Positions 17,049 through 24,584 of a DNA stretch of 64,000 nt are shown one piece after another. This DNA is from Streptomyces sp. 3214.6 (GTDB lineage: Bacteria; Actinomycetota; Actinomycetes; Streptomycetales; Streptomycetaceae). The translations under genes were made by a program, and so were the position numbers. The notes beneath the pieces are model-generated. The model had not been told where the DNA came from and searched no databases. It was given only the letters and a program-made list of their open reading frames with translations. The stretch spans positions 8,618,001 to 8,682,000 of the forward strand of contig NZ_LT670819.1 of assembly GCF_900129855.1 (NCBI RefSeq), in the 5' to 3' direction. Position 1 is the stretch's first letter. Each line of letters starts with the position of its first letter.

Positions 17049-18200
17049 GTGCGAGTGGGACTGCTGACCCGGGAGTATCCCCCGGACGTGTACGGCGGAG
17101 CGGGCGTCCACGTCGAGTTCCTCGCCCGCGAGTTGCGGCGGCTGGTGGACCTCGACGTGCACTGCTGGGGCGAGGGTCGCACGGACGGCGTGCTGCGCCA
17201 CCGCCCCTGGTCCGTGCTCGACGGAGCCAACGACGCGCTGCGCACGTTTTCCGTGGACCTCGCCATGGCGGCCGCCCTCGAAGGCCGCGAACTCGTCCAC
17301 TCCCACACCTGGTACGCCAACCTCGGTGGTCACCTCGCCAAGCAGCTGTACGGCGTCCCGCACGTGGTGACCGCGCACTCGCTGGAGCCCCTGCGGCCCT
17401 GGAAGGCCGAGCAGCTCGGCGGCGGCTACGCCCTGTCCAGCTGGGCCGAGCAAAGCGCGGTGGAGGCCGCCGACGCGGTGATCGCCGTCTCCTCCGCGAT
17501 GCGCGAGGACATCCTGGCCTGCTATCCGACGCTGGCCCCGGACCGGGTCCACGTCGTGCACAACGGCATCGACACCGGTCTCTACCGTCCCGACCACGGC
17601 ACCGACGCCCTCACCCGGATCGGCCTCGACCCGGATCGCCCGTATGTGCTGTTCGTCGGCCGCATCACCCGGCAGAAGGGCGTGCCCCATCTGCTGCGCG
17701 CCGTGCGGGACATCGACCCGGCGGCGCAGGTCGTGCTGTGTGCGGGAGCGCCCGACACCCCGGAGATAGACCAGGAGTTCCGTGATCTCTTCGCGGAGCT
17801 GAGCCGAGCCCGGGGTGGGGTGCACTGGATCCCGAAGATGCTGCCGCGCCCCGAGGTGATCCAACTCCTCACGCACGCGGCCGTGTTCGTCTGCCCCTCG
17901 GTGTACGAGCCCCTCGGCATCGTCAACCTGGAGGCGATGGCCTGCGGCACCCCTGTCGTGGCCTCCCGGGTCGGTGGGATCCCGGAGGTCGTCGAGGACG
18001 GGGTGACCGGGACGCTCGTCACCGTGGACGAGGGATTCGAGGCGGGCCTCGCGCGGGCCCTGGACGCGATCCTCGGCGATCCGGCGGCCGGGCGTCGCAT
18101 GGGAGAGGCCGGGCGGGCGCGCGCGGTGGGGGAGTTCGGCTGGGACGCCGTCGCCCGGCGTACGGTCCGCCTCTACGAGGAGATCGTCAAACAGGCGTAG
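17049..18200 (+). CDS. glgA: GT4 glycogen synthase / maltose-1-phosphate synthase
   Basis: A 383-residue retaining GT-B glycosyltransferase of family GT4. Early motif REYPPDVYGGAGVHVEFL and the nucleotide-binding motif EPLGIVNLEAMACGTPVV are intact. The short actinobacterial form corresponds to mycobacterial GlgM, which joins ADP-glucose to glucose 1-phosphate to give maltose 1-phosphate for GlgE; older annotation calls it glycogen synthase. The GTG start is followed directly by the first beta strand. glgC comes 52 bases behind on the same strand and supplies ADP-glucose. In mycobacteria the two genes are divergent, so the tandem order differs. Confidence 0.9.
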   Translation: MRVGLLTREYPPDVYGGAGVHVEFLARELRRLVDLDVHCWGEGRTDGVLRHRPWSVLDGANDALRTFSVDLAMAAALEGRELVHSHTWYANLGGHLAKQLYGVPHVVTAHSLEPLRPWKAEQLGGGYALSSWAEQSAVEAADAVIAVSSAMREDILACYPTLAPDRVHVVHNGIDTGLYRPDHGTDALTRIGLDPDRPYVLFVGRITRQKGVPHLLRAVRDIDPAAQVVLCAGAPDTPEIDQEFRDLFAELSRARGGVHWIPKMLPRPEVIQLLTHAAVFVCPSVYEPLGIVNLEAMACGTPVVASRVGGIPEVVEDGVTGTLVTVDEGFEAGLARALDAILGDPAAGRRMGEAGRARAVGEFGWDAVARRTVRLYEEIVKQA

Positions 18201-18252
18201 CGCGCCCCTCACGGGGGAAGGTCATGGTTCAAGCAGGGTGAGGGGAGCGGCC

Positions 18253-19473
18253 ATGCGTCGTGGTGGGCCTTCGGTACTCGGGATCGTGCTGGCGGGCGGT
18301 GAGGGCAAGCGCCTCATGCCCTTGACCGCGGACCGCGCCAAACCGGCAGTCACGTTCGGCGGCACATACCGGCTCGTCGACTTCGTCCTGTCCAACCTCG
18401 TCAACGCCGACGTCCTGCGCATCTGCGTGCTCACGCAGTACAAGTCGCACTCGCTGGACCGGCACATCACCACCACCTGGCGGATGTCGAGCCTGCTCGG
18501 CAACTACGTCACCCCGGTCCCGGCCCAGCAGCGGCTCGGCAAGCGCTGGTACCTGGGCAGCGCCGACGCCATCCTGCAGTCGCTGAACCTGGTCTACGAC
18601 GAACGGCCCGAGTACGTGGCCGTGTTCGGCGCCGACCATGTGTACCGCATGGACCCGCGCCAGATGCTCACCCAGCACATCGAGAGCGGCGCGGGTGTCA
18701 CGGTCGCCGGGATACGGGTCCCGCGCAGCGAGTCCTCCTCCTTCGGGGTGATCACCCCGGGCTCGGACGGCCAGACGGTCGAGCGGTTCCTGGAGAAGCC
18801 CGCCGACCCGCCCGGCCTCGCCGACGACCCGGACACCGTGTTCGCCTCGATGGGCAACTACCTCTTCACCACCAAGGCCCTCATCGAGGCCCTTCAGCGG
18901 GACGCCGAGGACGAGGACTCCGTGCACGACATGGGCGGCTCGATCCTGCCCCAGCTCACCGAGCGCGGCGAGGCCCAGCTGTACGACTTCAGCAGTAACC
19001 ACGTCCCCGGCGAGACCAGCCGCGACCAGGGCTACTGGCGGGACGTCGGCACGCTCGACGCGTACTACGACGCCCATATGGACCTGATCGCCGAGCGTCC
19101 CGCGTTCAACCTGTACAACCGCAGCTGGCCGATCTACACCCACTCGGGTCAGCTCTCCCCGGCCCGCTTCGCCGCGGGCGGCATGGCCGGCGAGTCGATC
19201 ATCAGTGCGGGCTGTCTGATCCGCGGGCAGGTGACCCGGTCGGTGCTGTCGCCGGGCGTCGTGGTCGACCCGGGAGCGGTCGTCCAGGGCTCGATCCTGC
19301 ACGACAACGTCCACATCGGACGGGGTGCGGTGGTGCGCGGGGCGGTCCTGGACAAGAACGTCGAGGTCCCTCCGGGTGCGACCATCGGCGTGAACCCGGA
19401 GCGGGACACGGAGCTGTACACGGTGTCCAAGAACGGCGTGATCGCCCTGGGAAAGGGCCAGCGGGTGTCCTGA
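18253..19473 (+). CDS. glgC: Glucose-1-phosphate adenylyltransferase (ADP-glucose pyrophosphorylase)
   Basis: It makes ADP-glucose from ATP and glucose 1-phosphate, the committed step for alpha-glucan synthesis. The 406-residue protein has the nucleotidyltransferase loop GGEGKRLMPLTADRAKP (about 13-29), the substrate region FGADHVYRMD, and a C-terminal left-handed beta-helix (GQVTRSVLSPGVVVDPGAVV). ATG 18253 is chosen because AGGGGAG sits 5 bases before it; an in-frame GTG lies 15 bases upstream. It forms a two-gene unit with glgA. Confidence 0.95.
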   Translation: MRRGGPSVLGIVLAGGEGKRLMPLTADRAKPAVTFGGTYRLVDFVLSNLVNADVLRICVLTQYKSHSLDRHITTTWRMSSLLGNYVTPVPAQQRLGKRWYLGSADAILQSLNLVYDERPEYVAVFGADHVYRMDPRQMLTQHIESGAGVTVAGIRVPRSESSSFGVITPGSDGQTVERFLEKPADPPGLADDPDTVFASMGNYLFTTKALIEALQRDAEDEDSVHDMGGSILPQLTERGEAQLYDFSSNHVPGETSRDQGYWRDVGTLDAYYDAHMDLIAERPAFNLYNRSWPIYTHSGQLSPARFAAGGMAGESIISAGCLIRGQVTRSVLSPGVVVDPGAVVQGSILHDNVHIGRGAVVRGAVLDKNVEVPPGATIGVNPERDTELYTVSKNGVIALGKGQRVS

Positions 19474-19576
19474 ACTTAACGGCTTGTTAACTGTACGTAG
19501 TCTGATCGTACTTGACCGTAATCGCCTGGGCGCGCTTGACTGCTTGCCTCACCCTTCGTCGTTGCGAGGCAAGTCC

Positions 19577-20935
19577 TTGACTGCTGATGATCTGCTGGCA
19601 CCCCTCGACCTGGCGTTCTGGAACCTCGAGTCGGCCGAGCACCCCATGCACCTGGGGGCGCTCGGCGTCTTCGCGGCGCACTCGCCCACCGCGGGAGCCC
19701 ACGCGGCCGACCTGCTCGCCGCCCGCGCGGCCGCCGTCCCCGGGCTGCGCATGCGGATCCGGGACCTGTGGCGGCCCTTCGACGCCGGCCGGCCCCTCGA
19801 CCTGCGCGGCGCGCTCGCCTTCGGCGGCGCGACCCGGGAGCCGGACCCCGACTTCGACCCCGTCCACCACGTCACCCTGCACGCCCCCACCGCCGACTTC
19901 CAGACCGAGGCCGGCCGGCTCATGCAGCGGCCTCTGGAGCGCGGCCGCCCGCCCTGGGAGGCACACGTGCTACCGGGAGCGGACGGCGTCTCCTTCGCCG
20001 TGCTCTTCAAGTTCCACCACGCCCTCGCCGACGGCCTGCGCGCCCTGACGCTGGCCGCGGCCGTCCTTGACCCCATGGACCTGCCCGCGCCCCGGCCCCG
20101 CCCCGCCGAGCCGCCGCGCGGGCGCCTCCCCGACGTGCGCAGGCTGCCCGGTCTGCTGCGCGGGGCCGTCTCCGACGTGGGCCGCGCCCTCGACATCGGC
20201 GCCTCCGTCGCCGTGCACACCCTGGGCATGCGCCCCACGCCCGCCCTCACCGCCCGGCCCACCGGCACCCGCCGCACCGCCGGCGTCGTCATCGACCTCG
20301 ACGACGTGCACCGGATCCGCAAGGCCGAGGGCGGCACCGTCAACGACGTGCTGATCGCGGTCGTCGCCGGGGCGCTGCGCCGCTGGCTCGACGAACGCGG
20401 CGACGGCAGCGAGGGCGTCGTCCCCCGCGCCCTCATCCCCGTCTCCAAGCGCCGCCCGCGCACCGCCCACCCGCAGGGCAACCGGCTCTCCGGGTACCTG
20501 ATACGGCTTCCTGTCGACGACCCGGACCCGCTGCGCCGTCTCGGCACGGTCCGCACCGCCATGGACCGCAACAAGGAGGCGGGACCCGGCCGGGGCGCCG
20601 GCGCCGTCGCCCTGCTCGCCGACCACGTCCCGGCCCTCGGCCACCGCCTCGGCGGTCCGCTGGCCGGCCAGGCCGCCCGGCTCTGGTTCGACATCCTCGT
20701 CACGAGCGTCCCCCTGCCCAGCCTCGGCCTGAAGCTCGGCGGGAACCCGGTGACCGAGGTCTTCCCGTACGCCCCGCTGGCCCGCGGCCAAGCCCTGGCG
20801 GTCGCCGTCTCGACCTACCGCGGCCGTGTCCACTACGGGCTCGTCGCCGACGCCGAGGCCGTCCCCGATCTCGACCGGTTCGCCCGCGCGCTGACCGCCG
20901 AGGTGGAGACGCTCATCACGGCCTGCGGCTCTTGA
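19577..20935 (+). CDS. Wax ester synthase/diacylglycerol acyltransferase family protein (WS/DGAT)
   Basis: A 452-residue acyltransferase. The catalytic motif HHALADG (HHxxxDG, about residues 136-142) is intact, and the C-terminal DUF1298 half ends with GLVADAEAVPDLDRF. Enzymes of this family transfer acyl-CoA chains to diacylglycerol or fatty alcohols and make storage lipids on the inner membrane face. I place the start at TTG 19577 (LTADDLLAPLDLAFW) because GAGG lies 7 bases before it and the conserved N-terminus begins here. Whether it makes triacylglycerol or wax esters is open. The 103 bases in front are unusually AT-rich for this window. Confidence 0.9.
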   Translation: MTADDLLAPLDLAFWNLESAEHPMHLGALGVFAAHSPTAGAHAADLLAARAAAVPGLRMRIRDLWRPFDAGRPLDLRGALAFGGATREPDPDFDPVHHVTLHAPTADFQTEAGRLMQRPLERGRPPWEAHVLPGADGVSFAVLFKFHHALADGLRALTLAAAVLDPMDLPAPRPRPAEPPRGRLPDVRRLPGLLRGAVSDVGRALDIGASVAVHTLGMRPTPALTARPTGTRRTAGVVIDLDDVHRIRKAEGGTVNDVLIAVVAGALRRWLDERGDGSEGVVPRALIPVSKRRPRTAHPQGNRLSGYLIRLPVDDPDPLRRLGTVRTAMDRNKEAGPGRGAGAVALLADHVPALGHRLGGPLAGQAARLWFDILVTSVPLPSLGLKLGGNPVTEVFPYAPLARGQALAVAVSTYRGRVHYGLVADAEAVPDLDRFARALTAEVETLITACGS

Positions 20936-20960
20936 CGGGAACGGGTTTGGAGGAGGGGCC

Positions 20961-21009
20961 CGGCGCTCCGTAAAATTCCCTGTTCGAGGCGGGCGCGGTC
21001 GGAGCGCCG
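20961..21009. promoter_or_regulatory. 10-bp perfect inverted repeat in the SDR leader
   Basis: CGGCGCTCCG (20961-20970) is repeated inverted as CGGAGCGCCG (21000-21009) with 29 bases between, including the AT-rich TAAAATTC. It lies 28 bases before the SDR start codon. It could be an operator or an RNA stem in the leader. No T-run argues against a terminator for the WS/DGAT gene. Confidence 0.45.
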
Positions 21010-21037
21010 CACGGGTGATCAGGGAAGCGGCAGCGCG

Positions 21038-22546
21038 ATGACGGTGACAGAGGACGGCTCGACGGCGGTCACGGAGGAGGTCGTGGGCGAGGTCGTGTAC
21101 GGGCCCGGCATCGACCCGGAGCGGCTCGCCCTCTGCCTCTCCGTGCTGGAGGAGCTCGACAAGCTGGACGTCGACCACCCCGACGCGATCGCCGTGCGCC
21201 GCGCCACCGCCGGCATCTACCGCACCGTGAAGCAGCGCCGTCGCCAGGAGCGCCGGGCCGCCAAGACCGCCCACGACAAGGCGGTCACGGAGGCCACGGC
21301 GACCGGCTCCGCCCAGCGCATCGACGACGAGACCGAGGGCATCCTCCCGTCGTCGATCACCGAGGAGGGCCGGGTCGCGGGGATACTCCAGCGCCCGCGC
21401 TCCTGCTACACCTGCAAGACCCGGTACGTCGAGGTCGACTACTTCTACCACCAGCTCTGTCCGGACTGCGCGGACCTGAACCGCGCCAAGCGCGACGCCC
21501 GCGCCGACCTCACCGGCAAGCGCGCCCTGCTCACCGGCGGCCGCGCCAAGATCGGCATGTACATCGCGCTGCGGCTGCTGCGCGACGGCGCGCACACGAC
21601 GATCACCACGCGCTTCCCCAAGGACGCCATCCGCCGCTTCAAGGCCATGGACGACTCGGCGGACTGGATGCACCGCCTGGAGGTCGTCGGCATCGACCTG
21701 CGCGACCCGGCGCAGGCCGTGGCCCTCGCCGACCAGGTCGCCGAGGCGGGCCCGCTCGACGTCCTGATCAACAACGCGACCCAGACCGTACGCCGGCTGC
21801 CGTCCGCCTACGCCGCCCTGGTCGAGGGCGAGAGCGCCCCGCTGCCCGCCGGTGAGCTCCCCGCCCACCACGTGATCGGCGCCTTCGGCTCCGGCGCGGT
21901 CGACGGCCTGGCCGCGCTGCCCGTCGGCATCAGCGGCCTCGACGCGCAGCAGGTCGCCGACCTCGCCCTGGTCGCGGGCAACGCCAGCGTCGCCCGGCAC
22001 CTCGACGGCACCGCCATCGACGCGGGCGGCCTGGTTCCCGACGTCGTCGACACCAACACCTGGGTGCAGACCATCGAGCAGATCTCCCCGGTGGAGCTCC
22101 TGGAGACCCAGCTGTGCAACTACACGGCGCCGTTCATCCTGATCAGCAAGCTGCGGCCGGCCATGGCCGCGGCCGCCCGTGCGGCGACGAGCGGGCGGGC
22201 GTACGTCGTGAACGTCTCGGCGATGGAGGGGGTCTTCGGCCGCGGGTACAAGGGCGCGGGGCACCCCAACACGAATGCCGCCAAGGCCGCGATGAACATG
22301 GTCACGCGGACCAGCGCGCAGGAGATGTTCCAGGCCGACGGCATCCTCATGACCTCCGTCGACACCGGGTGGATCACCGACGAGCGGCCCCACTACGACA
22401 AGCTGCGGCTTGCCGAGGAGGGGTTCCATGCGCCGCTCGACCTGGTGGACGGGGCGGCTCGTGTGTACGACCCGGTCGTGCGGGGTGAGGCGGGGGAGGA
22501 CGTGTACGGGGTCTTCTTGAAGGACTACGCGCCCGGCAAGTGGTAG
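21038..22546 (+). CDS. SDR-family protein with N-terminal zinc ribbon, catalytic Tyr absent
   Basis: A 502-residue protein. Residues 1-115 are a charged helical region unlike known SDRs. A treble-clef-like zinc site follows with CYTC (123-126) and CPDC (141-144), then a Rossmann fold from LTGKRALLTGGRAKIG (158-173) with NNAT. About 60 extra residues are inserted after the NNAT strand. The Ser is present in NVSAMEG, but four residues before the catalytic Lys (TNAAK) Thr replaces Tyr. A normal SDR reaction is therefore doubtful, although NAD(P) binding looks possible. ATG 21038 is supported by GGGAAG upstream. It runs convergently to the next SDR with a 6-base gap. The function is not recognised. 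Confidence 0.75.
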   Translation: MTVTEDGSTAVTEEVVGEVVYGPGIDPERLALCLSVLEELDKLDVDHPDAIAVRRATAGIYRTVKQRRRQERRAAKTAHDKAVTEATATGSAQRIDDETEGILPSSITEEGRVAGILQRPRSCYTCKTRYVEVDYFYHQLCPDCADLNRAKRDARADLTGKRALLTGGRAKIGMYIALRLLRDGAHTTITTRFPKDAIRRFKAMDDSADWMHRLEVVGIDLRDPAQAVALADQVAEAGPLDVLINNATQTVRRLPSAYAALVEGESAPLPAGELPAHHVIGAFGSGAVDGLAALPVGISGLDAQQVADLALVAGNASVARHLDGTAIDAGGLVPDVVDTNTWVQTIEQISPVELLETQLCNYTAPFILISKLRPAMAAAARAATSGRAYVVNVSAMEGVFGRGYKGAGHPNTNAAKAAMNMVTRTSAQEMFQADGILMTSVDTGWITDERPHYDKLRLAEEGFHAPLDLVDGAARVYDPVVRGEAGEDVYGVFLKDYAPGKW

Positions 22547-22552
22547 GGCCGG

Positions 22553-23392
22553 CTACGCCCGATGGGTGGGCGCCGGTCGTGGCGGCTGGTCGCGGGCCGC
22601 GGCGAAGCCGCCGAGCGACGCGGCCCCGCGCCCCTGAGGCGCGGTGCTCGCCGCCCGTACTCTCGTGCCGCCGTCCACCACCAGGTCCGTACCCGTGATC
22701 CACTTCGCCTCGTCCGACGCCAGCCACACCACCGCCCTCGCCACGTCGTCCGGCTCGCCGATCCTGCCCAGGGGCAGTCCCGCGGCGATCTCCTCCTCCC
22801 TGGGCTCCCACATGAAGCGGGCCATCTCGGTCCGCACCAGTCCGGGGGAGACGGAGTTGACCCTCACCCCCGGCCCCAGCTCGCCCGCGAGCTGTTGCGT
22901 GAGGTGCAGGAGGGCCGCCTTGCTGGTGCCGTAGGCGCCGACGCCCGGCCCCACATGGGTCGCGCCCTCCGTGCAGAGGGTGACGACCGCACCGCCGTGC
23001 TCGCGCATCCAGCCCCGCCACGCGCACTGCACGAGCCGTAGCGGCGCCTCGACGTTCACCGTGAACGCCTCACGCCATACCAGCGGGTCGGCGTCCATGA
23101 GCGGGCCGTAGGGCTGGTTCGTCGCCGCGTTGTTGACCAGGACGTCCAGCCGGCCGAACTCACTCAGACACAGGCCCGTCAGTTCCTCGGGGTGACCGGG
23201 GTCCCCGACGCTGCCGGCCAGGCCCACCCCGCCCAGCTCCGCGGCGGTCCGCCGCACCTCGTCCGCGTTCCGCGAGCTGACACACACCCGTGCCCCGGCC
23301 TCCGCGAGCGCCCGTGCCACCGCCAGGCCGATGCCCCGCGTGGCGCCCGTGACGACTGCGGCCCTGCCTCGTAACGCATGCGACGACGTCAT
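22553..23392 (-). CDS. SDR-family oxidoreductase (classical)
   Basis: A 279-residue classical short-chain dehydrogenase. It has TGATRGIG (about 16-23), NNAAT, the catalytic Tyr/Lys in VGAYGTSKAAL, and the C-terminal VDGG. The last 35 residues past the VDGG motif are a Pro/Arg/Ala-rich tail absent from most relatives. The substrate is unknown; relatives are 3-oxoacyl-ACP reductase-like. It follows the HD-like gene by 25 bases on the same strand, so the two are probably one transcript. Confidence 0.9.
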   Translation of the reverse strand: MTSSHALRGRAAVVTGATRGIGLAVARALAEAGARVCVSSRNADEVRRTAAELGGVGLAGSVGDPGHPEELTGLCLSEFGRLDVLVNNAATNQPYGPLMDADPLVWREAFTVNVEAPLRLVQCAWRGWMREHGGAVVTLCTEGATHVGPGVGAYGTSKAALLHLTQQLAGELGPGVRVNSVSPGLVRTEMARFMWEPREEEIAAGLPLGRIGEPDDVARAVVWLASDEAKWITGTDLVVDGGTRVRAASTAPQGRGAASLGGFAAARDQPPRPAPTHRA

Positions 23393-23417
23393 CGGCGTAC
23401 GGTCTCACGGTGGGCCG

Positions 23418-23867
23418 TCAGTCGACAGCCCCGAGACGTGAGGTGCGGGCCGCCACCAGTTCCAGGACCGTGCGCCAGTCCTCCAGCACACCCGCGTCGA
23501 ACCCGGCGACGCGGCCGTCCTCGTCGGCCTGGCGCAGGCTGAGCAGGTCGTCGTCGGCGGGTGCGCCGAGCCAGGGGTGCAGAGCGACGAGGCGGGAGAC
23601 ACGAGGGCCGAGCAGCGGGCGTACGGCGTCGGCGGCGCGCTCCGAGCGGCCGGCGGAGTCGGTGGGGCACAGGAGATGGCCGATGGGGTGGACCAGCCCG
23701 GTGAGCTGGAGCTCCTTGTCGGCGGGGCGGCTTCGGCGCAGCAGAGCGGCCGTCTGCAGCGCGTGATCGTGCAGGTCGACGCCGGGTCCACCGCGGCCCG
23801 TCGTGTCACGTACGCCCCGGCAGGCGTACAGCAGGTCCATCAGCTCCTCGACGCTGCGCAGCTCCAT
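23418..23867 (-). CDS. HD-domain-like protein (PhnZ/MIOX type) with altered metal motif
   Basis: A 149-residue protein with the pattern of small HD-fold oxygenase relatives (PhnZ and myo-inositol oxygenase type): LHDHALQTAALL (about 32-43), then LTGLVHPIGHLL (about 55-66). In active HD proteins the second motif is HD (LLHDIGH); here Asp is replaced by Pro. One ligand of the di-iron site is thus missing, although the first motif retains His-Asp-His. It may be a mononuclear or inactive relative. ATG 23867 is preceded by GGAAGGA. It is upstream of, and probably cotranscribed with, the SDR gene. Confidence 0.65.
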   Translation of the reverse strand: MELRSVEELMDLLYACRGVRDTTGRGGPGVDLHDHALQTAALLRRSRPADKELQLTGLVHPIGHLLCPTDSAGRSERAADAVRPLLGPRVSRLVALHPWLGAPADDDLLSLRQADEDGRVAGFDAGVLEDWRTVLELVAARTSRLGAVD

Positions 23868-24304
23868 GCGTCTGTCCTTCCGCGAGACAGCCGTTGCCGG
23901 ACACCAGCAGATCATGGCCGGCTTGCGATCGGACGAACGGGACTTGAACTGCGCTGCCGTAGCCCGGACGGGCGAATCCAAAAGGTGCGTAAGGGGGTAA
24001 AAGTGTTCAATTCTCCTACGAAGAGCTGAGAGTGGCTTCCCATGGTTACCTCAAATCTTCAGCCCTATCGAGCGGGCCCCCGCTCATTTGGTTACCCTGT
24101 AGCGGACGGACGACAAAACGGAGTGCCACCCACACCCGCAGTCCGTCATGGGACAAGCCGCTTCACAACGGCCTGCTCTCCACAGGAGTTGCCGGCGCCA
24201 CCGCGTCCTTGACCGACTTGAGCCAGACCCGAGGGAGCGTCAGGTGCCGGACCGCAGACTGGTCGGCACGCCCCGAGGGTGACCCGACACATAAGGAGTG
24301 CGCG
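23868..24304. other. 437-base non-coding gap with promoter-like AT-rich patches
   Basis: No convincing gene on either strand. The region is clearly less GC-rich than its surroundings. An octamer TGGTTACC occurs twice (starting about 24044 and 24092). It must hold the promoters of the HD-like gene (leftward) and of the small peptide gene (rightward), whose leader has AAGGAG at 24293-24298. I recognise no tRNA or riboswitch. Confidence 0.5.
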
Positions 24305-24478
24305 GTGACACCGGAGAAGACGAATCGCGAGCAACGCCCCAAGGAACGCCCGGAGCGGGCCGGCCGCAGGCCCGGCGAGATCGGCAGCCTCGACGTGTGG
24401 GCCCGCTCCGCCCCGATCCGCCTGGCAGGCTACGAGGACGACCTCGCCGAGCCCCACATCCTGCCCAGCGTGGACTGA
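24305..24478 (+). CDS. 57-residue peptide of unknown function (possible RiPP-like precursor)
   Basis: A GTG start with a strong AAGGAG site 6 bases before it. The product has a highly charged first half (EKTNREQRPKERPERAGRR) and a less charged second half beginning GEIGSLDVWARSAPIRLAGY and ending in ILPSVD. There is no signal peptide or membrane helix. This two-part charge pattern resembles a leader and core, but no lanthionine synthetase, radical SAM enzyme, ATP-grasp or other modifying gene is beside it, so RiPP status is only a possibility. It stands alone between the HD-like gene and the convergent amidase gene. I do not recognise the family. Confidence 0.6.
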   Translation: MTPEKTNREQRPKERPERAGRRPGEIGSLDVWARSAPIRLAGYEDDLAEPHILPSVD

Positions 24479-24584
24479 CCCGCTCGCGATCGCTCACCGC
24501 ATGGGCGTGCACCCGGCACGCCCATGCCGAGCCCCCTGCTCTCCCGGCCGCCTCGGGCCGCTGTCCGCGTCGCCGTCCCCTCGC

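Noticed and set aside
19970..22429. Very long open frame on the minus strand opposite the WS/DGAT and SDR genes
   Set aside because: The translation is low-complexity Gly/Arg/Val/Asp text without domains; it is the mirror of high-GC coding on the other strand.
23930..23960. T-arm-like GGGACTTGAACT suggesting a tRNA
   Set aside because: No matching acceptor, D or anticodon arms can be drawn around it on either strand.
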